Below are positions 47,319 to 58,274 of a DNA stretch of 64,000 nt, in pieces. This stretch comes from Prinsepia uniflora (Eukaryota > Streptophyta > Magnoliopsida > Rosales > Rosaceae). The number at the start of each line of letters is the position of its first letter. Positions within the stretch are counted from its first letter, which is position 1. Location of the stretch: NCBI GenBank assembly GCA_032719365.1, contig CM064870.1, positions 38,348,194 through 38,412,193 on the forward strand, given 5' to 3'. The position numbers and the translations under genes are program-made. The notes under the pieces were generated by a model. That model did no database searches. It worked only from the letters and a program-made list of their open reading frames with translations, and was not told where the DNA came from.

Positions 47319-49828
47319 GTATAGTATGACATGCTGAGTTTACCCCTTAGATCACAAACGTCAAGAATTATGACGGGTCAACCCAAAAATCGCTAGGGTC
47401 TATTTGCTTTAAATATATCCATAAACTCACCAAATTAATTATATTATTGAATTTTTGATTTAAGTACTTTTTATTATTCTTCTCCAACTGAAAAATTGCA
47501 TAGGCATACCAATCGTCTGAGAAAAAAAAAAAACCATTTCTAGAACGTGTGTAATACGAAATGCTTGCCAACGAAACCTAGAAGTGCAATTTAGCCAAAA
47601 GAAAAGAAAACCGAGAGAATTCAGCAAATAATTAATATATAATTTGGAGATTTTTATTTTGTTTTTTATGTTACTTTTATGCAATTCTATATTGCTACGC
47701 ATGAACAATTACGTCCAATATCATGCTTCTGTCACCCACCAGAGTTATTGACCCTCCTTACTTCTAACTTAATACTTTAAAATACTGTTTTTAAAATTAC
47801 AAATACTTCCATGCCTTTACAAAGGTAATTAACTCCCCGGTGTTTAATTCAAATTCGATATTTTTTTACAAAACAAAAATTACAGCTGTACCACACGTTT
47901 GAAATAATTTGTTCAAGCTAAATAGCTAACATTGATTCGTGTCCACCACCCTGTAGTGCCCTTGTTCAATGCTTTCGTGTCCACCCAGATTCAATTTTTT
48001 TTCTCGAACTTCCTTAGAAACCTCTCGTTCTTTCCCCTGCTTTCAAGCTCGATTTCTCTTATGCGGTCTCTGTATAAGAATCTCTGTATGATCTGCTTTC
48101 AAGCTCGATTTCTCTCAATACATTTTAGATTTTCAAACACCAAATCATACATAGAAACCTTACTTTTTCACACCCCTCACTAGTTACTATCTCAATCTCT
48201 CCTCTCACCTTCTCAAACAAATTAAATCCAGAAAAATGGCAGATCATAACAACACCTCCTCTTGTAAATTCTCGACGACTACGACAACTATTCCTCCGCC
48301 GGAAAATGCCATGATAGCCTCTACGATTTCTTCATCGACCTCGATTTTGACCTCAATTACTCCTCAATTTGAAACTTGATTATTTCCACTTTACTGATGT
48401 TCTAGATCCTCTATTCTCCGTGTTTTACTTTTATACATATTCATTATGGGTCATGATGGGAACTCTATAATGATTGTCACTATATGTACACTATATCACC
48501 TTTGACGTACGTACTACGAGGTGCTAGATAGGCAATAGACAGAGGCTTTTTAGCTTAAATGCATTTTGAATTCGTAAAATTGTCATATTTTGCAGCATGA
48601 ATTTGTTATTGCTTCATTTAACTGCATGAAACGTCCGAGTTGAGTTACTCAACTCATTTTCTGTTACTTCGATTCAATTCGGCGTTCAAATGATTATGTG
48701 ACACCTACATGGATTCAAATATATTAAATTAATAAAAGGGCAATTATGAAATTTCACAATTTTCCTACACAACCTCTCCAACCCCAATTTCTTCTTTAGA
48801 TTCAGAACTTATTTCGCTCTCTCTCTCTCTCTCCACCTTTGAGCTTCATCTTCGACCAAATTTATTGTTCAAAAATTTATGTCAGTGTATTCGGAATTAA
48901 AAAATAAATCAAAATTAAGTCCTGATTTTGTTGTTTTGAGACTGAAAATCTATCTCATTTCAAAGTTCAACCAGACAAACGGTGTAGAATGGTTAGCTAC
49001 TTTCATTAGGTAGTGCATCAAAATTCCATATATCTTGTCCACCTAGCAGTACTTTAAGTTTATAATATTTCAGAAAACTTTAGTACGTAAACCAAATTAT
49101 TTATCTGCTTCCTTTGACTACCGGCGGATTGCAAATTATATGTATGTTTATTTGGAAATTTAAGTTGTATTTATTGCTTCTGCGTGCTTGTATTTATTGG
49201 AAATTTAATTAAATTTATTGCTATTATTTCTATAGCTAAAGATGCATGCCAAATTGTGTTAGACATGTAACAAGAAATATTAAACTGATTCCTCTTTTTA
49301 ATGAGAATTAAATATATGTCACATATCCAATGAGTGCCCTACAAAGAGTTTACCTATTTTTCTATTTGCTCACTCTTTTAAAGAAATTCAAAGGAAAGGC
49401 ATAAGAGCTCTTTATTTTTTTTTTACAAATTAATTTTATTAACATTATCAAAAGTAGGGACAAGAAAACAGTTTAATGCAAAGATTAAAAAAATCATATT
49501 ACGCATAAATCGTTTAGATCGATTCAAACTGAATTGTTAATAACGGTTTCGTTTGAAACGGTTTTATTTATAAATTAGAAAACTTTAACCATATCGAACC
49601 GTTAAGATTATAACAATTTAAATTTAAATATTGTCAATACACATAAGGGTATTTTGGGATAATTATTGTGGGTGCTTTCAATAGATAAAACGAAAGTGAA
49701 ATTTTAATTACGAAGGAGTTTTGTAACGTAAATTTTTTAATATTGTCAATGATTACATGTACGTTAATTAATGGGAAAAAAAAAGTTGGACAATAATTAA
49801 AATTCTTAGGGCAAAATTATTATAGAGT
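47319..49828. other. low-copy-looking AT-rich segment between LINE and CACTA remnants
   Basis: No similarity to the element families of this window was seen. It holds a (CT)n run at 48816-48832, several T and A tracts and no long ORF. A small ORF at 48236 is listed separately. This is the best candidate for ordinary host intergenic DNA. Confidence 0.5.
48236..48379 (+). CDS. small ORF of unknown function (47 residues), weak
   Basis: ATG at 48236 (context GAAAAATGGC, a good plant start context) follows a CT-rich stretch (CTCAATCTCTCCTCTCACC) like a 5' UTR. The first frame gives MADHNNTSSCKFSTTTTTIP and ends at TGA 48377-48379. From about 48271 the overlapping +1 frame gives an acidic, more protein-like string (DDYDNYSSAGKCHD, DFFIDLDFDLNYSS), ending at TGA 48371. 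One frameshift could join both. No known domain; could be a broken gene start or chance. Confidence 0.25.
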   Translation: MADHNNTSSCKFSTTTTTIPPPENAMIASTISSSTSILTSITPQFET

Positions 49829-50165
49829 TTAGAAAAATCTTTGTAAAGTATTACCGCCCTGTAAGGAAGATAACAAGAAAATCAACTCCTCATCACTGCC
49901 ATCATATTGTACTTGATTTCTAAGGCGATGATAGCCAGCGACAACGTCGTCCGACAAGACCATAGTCCTACAAAGTGGGCACGTGGCCAAGTACTGTTGG
50001 AGCCACTTGTCAATGCAGGCCTGGTGGAATATGTGCTTGCATTTCATCAGCCGCCGTGAAGCAAACCAAACATTCTTGTGTAGCCTCTTCTGGGCTCAGT
50101 TTTTGGGTGTAACAAATTGTAGGATTTGTTTGCTCTATGTGCTTTAGGTATTGAGTGGTTGTGAC
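49829..50165 (-). pseudogene. RING-H2 zinc-finger fragment, loop deleted and frameshifted
   Basis: RING-H2 proteins are mostly E3 ubiquitin ligases. The minus strand has the second half intact: RRLMKCKHIFHQACIDKWLQ followed by TCPLCRTMV, giving C-x-H-x2-H-x2-C-x10-C-x2-C (50047 to about 49950). A C-terminal tail ends at 49829. The first Cys pair appears as QECLVCFTAA about 25 bp upstream, but in a different frame and too close: the loop between the second and third metal ligands is about 7 residues instead of 14 or more. An open frame without Met precedes it (NFRNCLVTTTQYLKHIE). A small deletion with frameshift is inferred; a misplaced intron cannot be excluded. Confidence 0.7.
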
Positions 50166-50389
50166 GAGACAGTTGCGGAAATTATAGTTTTTTTCGTGAT
50201 CGTGTTTACTTCCGCCAGGTTTTGCTCTATCTGATCCGACGGAGGTGTGTCGGATAATGTTTACTTCTGCTAGGCTAATTTTTAAATAGTTTTTTTATTA
50301 ATTATTTTAATATTTGAATAATTATATTTATTTACTATTATATATATAAATAATATTAAAACAGCAAAAACAAATTATAATTAAATGAA
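50166..50389. other. AT-rich spacer with short direct and inverted repeats
   Basis: GTTTACTTCCGCCAGG recurs as GTTTACTTCTGCTAGG about 55 bp away, and TCCGACGGAGGTGTGTCGGA forms an inverted repeat (6-bp arms). Such sequence is common in CACTA subterminal regions, but no CACTA terminus was found here. The open frame upstream of the RING fragment may run partly through it. Confidence 0.4.
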
Positions 50390-51907
50390 AATTAATTATA
50401 ATATATATAAAATAAATGTAATAATTTTACATAATTAAAAAAAAATCTAATGAAACTAAATGTTCGGTGGTGGGTGAGCATCATCTTGGGCAGGTTGTCG
50501 ACTAGGATCCAGCTGGGACTGTGACCATTGGCATCAGTCATACGCTGACCCATTTGGGTGAATAGCATTATAAGCTGGGCTTGCATAACCTGGTGTTGGG
50601 CCTCGTGGCGCGTATACCCGATCTTAAGCTCGGTATTTTTCGCTTGGAGGTTATTGAAGTTACTCTGCAGCTGAGAGACCTCCTCGTGGATCAGCTCGAG
50701 ACATCCTGAAAGGGCCCTCCTCCTGCGCCGTGGACAACTTTCCCGGGTCGCCAACCAAGATGGCGCTCCAGGATGCCAATCAACGTCCTAAGAAACCCGG
50801 TAATTGGTCTAGCAGTGGGACCTCAGGTTGTTGCTGGGTCAACTGTTCTTGAGTCTGTTGCACGCCCTCCACCATGACCACTTACAAAATTGAATAAAGT
50901 AATAATTACAAAATTACGTAATTAAAAATATTAAAATATTTAATAACCGCAAACATTGAACTTATGTGAATAGCGTCAGCTGCCTCATTGCCTCGCCCAG
51001 CATAAACTTCTCCCTAGGTTTCAACTTCTAGGAACATGGACCCAGCCGCATGACGTACCTCATGTTGAGCCAACAAAGGGCGCGATCCCCCTTGGTGCTC
51101 AAATTTCTTCTCTGCCCCGTTCGCCTTGTTGGCCTTTGATTTTACCTACATATTAAAAAAATAATTATTACTAATAAGGAACTACGTAAATTAATATTCT
51201 CAATTAAAGAAAAAAAAAGTGAACTTACTTTAAATTGGTTACCAATTCCACCCCTTCAGTTTGTCCCCCTGTATCTCCTCAGGAGAATTTGCCACCGCAA
51301 GATCATGCGAGCTCCAGCACTCGTAGTAGGCATGGAACTCAAACTTCCCGTCGGAATACTGCTTTTGCCAATAGAAGTTTATATATTCCATTAGAGCGGC
51401 GTTGATCTTATCTCATTCAAAATTAATCTGCAATCCAATATTAAAGTATGTTAAACTATTAAAAATTATAAAAATGATGAGCTCCACTTTGTCTTGTTCT
51501 CTGAAGGTGTCAGCATCATCTTCGATTTATTGCAAATAATCGTACCCATTTTCCGCACTTGAAAATAATGCATGTTGGGGTACGGTGTGCCAAGTCGTTC
51601 CACCCACACCACCTGGGTCTTACTTCCTGTCGACTTGCAGATCTGCTGGGACTTTAACCCCTTACTAATGCCAGACGCTTTTATGGCACTCCCTACAACT
51701 TCGATTAACATTAGTACATAATTTGAATAAAAAATAAATGAAAATTTAAAGTCAATAAGATGTTAAACTTACCCCATGGATATGTGCATCGCCTCCCTCT
51801 GCAACGTCAGCTCTAGTGGCCTTTGGGGCAGTACGAGGTTGCCCTTGTTTCGAGCTAGTGCGACGCCTCGCTGGTCAGGGCCCTGGTATCACCCGATCGT
51901 CAGGCAT
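50390..51907 (-). pseudogene. CACTA element gene, Transposase_24 (Ptta/En/Spm) type, decayed
   Basis: Second ORF type of plant CACTA transposons. Minus strand starts at ATG 51907 (MPDDRVIPGP, then an in-frame stop, then PARRRTSSKQGQPRTAPKA). Exon-intron structure is still visible: a donor GGGTAAGTTT near 51773, an acceptor GGATTGCAG near 51434 before INFE, a donor AAAGTAAGTTC at 51228 and an acceptor ATATGTAG near 51146. The family signature KANKANGAEKKFEHQGGSRP (about 51040-51130) is present, followed by EAADAIHISS. The last exon (50754-50392) is helical and Gln-rich. Several stops; inactive. Confidence 0.75.
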
Positions 51908-53726
51908 TACGAGGAAGGTTGACTTTTAGTGTTCTAAATGGGACCCAAAATATCTTGTGGGGACCAATAGATGAGTGACATGTGTCACCCATCCATTGAT
52001 CCTTATCTCACATTCATGCACCTATATCATTTCAAAATACTCGAAACCCACCCCCAACCATTTTCTTCCTTGTATCAACCCCTACTGCTGCTTGAGAGAG
52101 AGTGAGAGTGAGGTTGAGAGACAGACAGAGATGGTGGAGGAGTTGAGGAGCCACGGTGGTGGCTAGAAAACTATGAAACCCGGGTAAATCCGAGAACCCC
52201 TTTCAGTTGGATTTTGGGTCATTGATTTTTGGACGTTGTTACATTGTTTAGAGGCCCTATCATATTTCTACAAGGTCATACAAGGTTGTAGGAATGAACA
52301 AAGGAAAAAATGGACGTCTGGACAGGCTATAGGACAGGTTTGAAGGATGGTCGTGATAGTTGGTCTTAGCTGGGATTTTTCAGGTACTTTTTCTTGATTT
52401 TAGGATCATAGGTCGATTCTTGGTTTGATTGTGAGTCTAAGGGGGAAAGAATGGCATGATTTGGTGGAGAAATGGCTGAGATATGGCTGGGTCAAGGTCG
52501 TGGGTCAAACAACACATTACAGAGACTCGGGTCGACCCGACCAAAGGTAGACAGCACTGACGTGGCAAGCCACATCATCTTGTCAGGCCACTTGGACAAT
52601 CCAGTGGTGACACGTGGCAAGATGTCAAGCTGAGACAGCATCGACATGGTAGTGCCACATCAGCGCTGTCATACCACGTGGACCTATGAGGTGGTGCCAC
52701 GTGGCATTGTATCATGATTGTCAAGCTGACGTGTCAGGTGACTTGGCAAGTCCACGTTTGCATTTTTCAGACCACATGGACCAGTAAGGTGGTGCCACAT
52801 GGCAACATGTCAGAATTATCGGAGTGACATGGCAGTACACATCACAGTGATGACATCATCAGTGATGTCAGCTAGGGCTAACGTTAGTAGTCACGTCAGC
52901 GTTAACCAAACTTTGACCGACGCGTGAACGTGTATGAGCACGAATTTCAAGGTCAAACCAATCTTGTTAGAAAGGTTTTGACATTCTGAATCCAATGATG
53001 GTGGTTTCAGGTCAATCAGAGATTGTTTGATGGGTGTTTTGGAGGTTTTTCTCCTCTAAAAGCGTGTTCGGGACGTGTTCGGTACGCGTATTCTGTGTCG
53101 GGGTTTAGGGGATGTTTACATATGAACATGTAAAGATTGTTAGTGACCCCCAAGTGTGACTTTGATAGGTCAAACTTTCCCAGAGATTTCAGATTGGCTT
53201 ATGGCGCGGGTTTGGAGCGCACACGATGGACCGTGTGTGAGTGGACTTTTATTTATAAATGATGCATGCATATATTTTTTAATGATTTTATGAGCATGGT
53301 TTGAAATGAAAGGTTTGCATGTTGCTTTGAATGATGAATTGAATAAAGATTTATATATTAGTTTGATCATGGTTTGAAAATGAAAGATTTAACAAATTTG
53401 CGTGAAATGGCATTTTAGGCTTGAGACTCTGTTGGATAACGATTTTGACTTAGTTTATAGTCAAATGTGAAATTGAACAGTGATTTTATTGATGAAATGT
53501 ATTTGAGTATTGTGAATGAGAACTGGACACTTTTTTATGATGTTTGTGGAAACTGTGTTTTGGGCGGAGACCCTATGTAAACCAACAAATTTGATTTGAG
53601 ATACAACAATTTATGAAAATGTGTTTCCACTATTTTCAAAATGATCATTCTCCGTGATTATTGATAATGTGTTTTCCCGAAGTGGACCCTATTAGATATT
53701 GCTTGCCTCCAGGATGTGCTATCTCT

Positions 53727-53739
53727 CCCCCCCCCCCCC
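53727..53739. repeat. C homopolymer run in an LTR
   Basis: Thirteen consecutive C in the module that in sister LTRs reads TCCAGAGAGGTCACGATGC; the same spot at 63739-63748 is also C-rich. Confidence 0.85.
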
Positions 53740-54077
53740 TGCGCGAGAGGTCACGATGCACTGCATGTTGTCGTACAGCCATGGCAGGCTCGACTCCGGA
53801 GAGAGCCAATGATGTATAAGATTGATTGTTGATATGTTCACGACGATATGAACGTCGGCCGTAGATGTGTTCACGACAATGTGCTTAGACGTGAGCTGTC
53901 CTAGAGCTTGATTGTATGCGTTTCTTGCATATCGTGACTGATGATGATGATATAATGGTATGAGATATATGTGGGATATGAGAATGGGTCACGTTTTTGA
54001 TTTATTGTTTAATGTTCAGATATTTTCACATGTATTGGTTTTAGGATGAAAGCCTTTGTTGTCATATGTACTTTTTT

Positions 54078-56363
54078 TGTAACGACCCATCTCGAAATTA
54101 CGTGGTTATCGGGATTAATTAAGGATTAATCGAGACTAATCGAGATTAGTCGAGGTGAAATGATAGTTTTACCCCTAGAAGGGTAAAACATTGACTTTTG
54201 AATCGGGAGGTCAATTACACGTGGATCGAGATTCATTACGTAGATCGAGGGATTAGAAGTACACAAATAAGAGGCACGTCGAATTTGGACATCGTACGAG
54301 AAAGTTACTGGTCAAGGAAGGTTTTTTGAACTATTACAATTACATGTTTTATGATGTAGTTGACCTTGGTTTGACTTGTGGGACCTAAAAATATCTGTTT
54401 TAGGGACCATAGGTTGAGTTACACTTGTCACCCACCCTATGGCCACCATTTTTCATACATGCATCTACACCATTTTCCCTTTCATTTTGCATAAACCTGA
54501 AACCCACCCCAAACTAGTGTCCTCTTCATTTAGTGATGGCCTAAGAGAAACAGAGAGTGACTAAGAGAGTGAGAGAGTCCATGAGAGATGGATGGACGGC
54601 AGAGCTGGGGTGGCTGGCCAGGAAACCCAGAAAAATAGGTAAGCCCGTGTGTGTGCTTTCGGGTTTGAGTTTTGGATGGTTATGAGGCTTTTTTGACACC
54701 TTGGTTGTGTTCCTCGAGTTTGGACGAGTGCATAGGGGCAAGAATCTAAGAGAAAGGACGCGGGAATCACCCTAGAAGGAAGCTCGAAGGTTGGCCGTGA
54801 GGAATCAATTTTGACCAAGGGATTTGAGGAATGTTTTTACTGTTTTAAGATTTGGAAGAAAAATGGTGAGATTTGGTGGTCAGAAGTGGAAGAACGAGTT
54901 GGGTCGAGTAGCGGGTCGAATGACCCGTTGTAGTTAAACAGGTCGACCCGTCTAAGGGTTGACGACGATGACGTGGCAAGCCAAGTCATTATGTCAGGCC
55001 ACTAGGCCAACCAGAGGATGACACATGGCCAGGTGTTAGTCCAGTCAGCAGCTGATGTGGCAGTCCACCTCAGTAGTATCAGACCACGTGGACCAGTGAG
55101 GAAGTGCCACATGACAATGTGTTAAGGAGTTGTCAGATTGTTAGAGCTGACGTGGTAGTACACATGGTAGTGATGATGTCAGTAGGTGACGTCATCATGT
55201 GACTTGGCACGTTCCAAAGGGTGAAACGTGGCAACAATCAAGGTGTTCCACATGGCATGCTATCAAAGTTGTCAGAGCTACCAGCAGAAGACGTCAGAGT
55301 TAACTAGCGTTGAGTTTTGTTGACCGAACTTTGACTAGGGCGTGTGGGCACGAATTATGAGCTTAAACTGGTCTTTTCGAAAGGTTTCGATGTTCTGAAT
55401 GCAATCGTGGTGGTTTCAGGTCTATCAACGATCATTTGATAGTCCATTTGGAGCTTTTTTTTTTCTCAAGAAGCATGTTCGACATACGTTCTCAGTTCCG
55501 GGATTTTTGAGAGTTTATTGAATGGACTTATATAGATTGTTAGTAATTCTTAGGTGTGATTTGGATAGGCACGGACGTTTCGAATGCTTCCGATTGGCAT
55601 ATGGCGCAGGTTTTATGCGCGCATCGTGGACTGTTTGTGAGTGGACTTTGATTTATAAATGATGCATGCATATATGTTTGAATAGTTTTATGATCATGAT
55701 TTGAAATGCAATGATTGCATAGTGATTTGAATGATGATTTGTGGGAGGCTCGAAGAGGTCATGATGCGCTGCCTATTGACGAGCAGCCGTGGGAGGCTCG
55801 GCTCAGGAGTGCTTATGTATGGCATCGATCATTGATTTGTTCACGACGATATGTATGTCGGCCGTTGATGTGTTCAAGGACACGTGCTCGGACGTGAGTT
55901 GTCTTGGAGCTTATTTGCACGCGTTGTACATATGAGGTGACTGATGATGTCATGAGATGAGACAGATGTGAGATATAAGGATTGGTCATGTTTTCGAGCA
56001 TTGCTTTATGTCCAAATGTTTTCACATATTTTGGTTTGAAAAGAAATTTGATTTGATTTTAAGAAAGCATTTGTTTATATATGTTTTCTGATATGCATGC
56101 ATTCTTTTAATTGGTGGGTATAAATGTATTTTCCCAAATGTTTTTGAAACTACATATTTTTTTCCACTCACAATTCTAATGGTTTTTAATACCCTATAGG
56201 TTGATCGCGGATGTGGGCTATAGTAGAGACGATGCATCACATGAAGTTGCATAATCTAGAAACCCCGAGTGGGTAACGATAGTATCCCTAGTCTGTCGTG
56301 TGGTTTCAGACGGGAGAAGGTCATCCCACGTTAATCCTGAGGGATTAGAGATGGGTCCTGTCA
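54078..56363 (+). mobile_element. solo LTR (2286 bp) of the long-LTR family, imperfect TSD
   Basis: Starts TGTAACGACCCATCTCGAAA and ends GATGGGTCCTGTCA at 56363. Flanks are TTTTT on the left and GTTTT on the right, a one-mismatch duplication in a T-rich site. It is inserted in the same orientation into a related LTR, so the two share most modules (palindrome region 54415, GACGTGGCAAGCC phrases 54970, GATGCATGCATAT phrase 55661). Confidence 0.88.
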
Positions 56364-57409
56364 GTTTTACTTGGAAGAAATGGTTTAAATACTTATGCAT
56401 GCATGCTTTATAAATAGAGGGTTAAATGATGATTTTGGAAAATTGGTTTTCCAAATTGTTTACTTTTATCCACTCACACCTTTTATTGGTTTTGGCACCC
56501 TCCACGTTAATCGCGGATGCGGGCTGTAGTAAAGACCAAGGCATCCCATGAAGCTATGTACTCTGGAAACCACGATTGGGTGTTTAGAAGCTAAAACACA
56601 CATAGCCTATATCACATCTCATAAACATCAATGCAAATAGACCGAGATCATGCAATTAAGAACAAAGTGATGGGTGTTTAAGAGTAGAAACAAGTAGATC
56701 ACTCAGAAAGAAAGGTAATCAAGCTCAAAGATCTCACAGTGGTAGTCTCCACTAATTTTCTAAGTATGCTCAAATTCAATTGCTTTGGTTGCTTGCTTAC
56801 GGTATCGTGAAGTGCAAGTTTGAGTTCAATGGAAATGGCAATGATTCTTAGTAAGTACAAGCAATTCTCACATTCTATATATTCATATTAACTTCTTTTA
56901 GCATAAAACTAGCATATGACAACAAAAAACAGAAAAGAAAACAAAATAGAAAACAAAAAACAGCAAGCAAAAACCAAACAGAAACCTAGTTTGTGCATCC
57001 CAACACATGTAGTTTTTAAGGTCTATACAGCCAAACCTAAATGAGAAATTGTCCTCAATGTTGCAAGCTCAAAAGTAAGACAAAAGAAATTATAGTAAGG
57101 GAGGTATACAAGTGAAAAACGTCCACAAAGAAAAGGGAACAAACCAAGGCTAGGTGAGCACCCAAAGGTGCTTGTGAACCAAGGGGCACTCGAGGGACTC
57201 CAAACTTGCCCCTCTTTTAGTGGTGTCCTTCCTGCAACATAAAGTAAATGATTAGTTCTACAGGCAGGAATCCACTTCCTAGACCTTAGCATTTAAGGGA
57301 ACAAAAACAAAAGAGATTTAAAAGTTAGGAGGTAGTGGTTGATCTCGTTTGACAAATAAGAATAATGGTTGAGGTTGGGGGGCCATGGAGGAGCCTTGGG
57401 CTTCTTGGG

Positions 57410-58142
57410 TCATGGCCTAGATTCTTGCTTGGAACAGAATGTCTCAAAGGTGCATACTACCATCCTGATACTTCCCTCATCCTTCCTCCCACAAAGATTA
57501 TTAAACCTGCATAAACCATTAGGCATTGCATCAAATTTCTCATCAAAACACTTAAGTTGAATAAAGAACTTAAATGGTGAAGATAGGGATAAGTAAGGTC
57601 TTGGAAATTCCCAATCCCTGCCCAAACACGTGGGTGCTAGAATGATGTATTGAAATGTCTCACCCGTAGGTGTGCCTTGGATAAGGACTAGGTCCTTGGA
57701 TGGGGCAACCGTGGGATTTGGGAGGGTGTTGGGCCGTGCATGTGTTGCAATTTCATGGACAGAGTGGATAGGACCCATGGTGCATTCATTGTTGTTGTCC
57801 TTCTGTGGCAAGGTGACACAAACATCATTATTCTCATCATCCCAATCGGGTTCTGAAAGGAGTTTCATGCGAAGGTACTCCAATTCCTCGTCCTCGGCTA
57901 GTGCTTCGCGGAGTGTTCTTTGAAGTCGGATAGGACTAGGATCCGGAGGAGGAGATGTCCAAATGGAAGGTGGTTGTTCACCCCATCCTTGGTGGTATGG
58001 CTCGGGCAGATTGTAATGCTCATGATCATACATGCAATCTTGGGGGTATGCCCATCTCCCTGGATTGCTTGAAACAAGGAATGTTTGCATAGGGCTCGTA
58101 GGCCCATCCTTGTGAAGAATAGTAGTTATTCCACAGCTCCAT
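57410..58142 (-). CDS. unknown ORF of the non-autonomous Athila-like element, frameshifted near its start
   Basis: The main frame runs from 58090 to 57410 (226 residues). It is rich in Pro, Glu and aromatic residues: YDHEHYNLPEPYHQGWGEQP near the start, an acidic part (ALAEDEELEYLRMKLLSEPD), then a conserved-looking C-terminus (PFKFFIQLKCFDEKFDAMP and GLCRFNNLCGRKDEGSIRM). A likelier start is ATG 58142 (MELWNNYYSSQGWAYEPYA), which is one frame off and would need one frameshift near 58090. No Cys/His knuckle, protease or membrane segment. It sits where gag would begin, about 90 bp inside the primer site, so it may be a Gag-like or accessory product. I do not recognise a characterised domain. 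Confidence 0.55.
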
Positions 58143-58250
58143 GGTACCTGAACACGTAATAAAAAGAAAACGAAAAACTTTTATACAAAACAAAAATAAA
58201 AACCACTAAGTCAAAGGAATCAAATAAAATTGACACCGTTGAGGGACAAG

Positions 58251-58268
58251 TGCCCCGCAACGGTGCCA
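58251..58268 (-). other. tRNA-Asp-like primer site of the non-autonomous element
   Basis: Plus strand TGCCCCGCAACGGTGCCA differs from the plant tRNA-Asp 3' end at three positions and lies 6 bp from the LTR start TGATAG. The arms CACCGTTG (58234-58241) and CAACGGTG (58258-58265) form the same inverted repeat as at 11929-11961. Confidence 0.75.
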
Positions 58269-58274
58269 AAAACT

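Larger units (their letters stand above)
51908..56581 (+). mobile_element. long-LTR family LTR, truncated at both ends, with nested solo LTR
   Basis: Plus-oriented LTR beginning within the family sequence (no TGTAACGACCC start), showing the palindrome region at 51973, a CT-rich leader and ATG near 52130, the GACGTGGCAAGCCAC phrase zone (52556-52860), and the TGAGTGGACTT and GATGCATGCATA phrases at 53236-53270. It is interrupted at 54078-56363 by another LTR of the same type. It resumes at 56364 and breaks off at about 56581, before GGGTCCTGTCA, where the next element begins. Confidence 0.8.
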
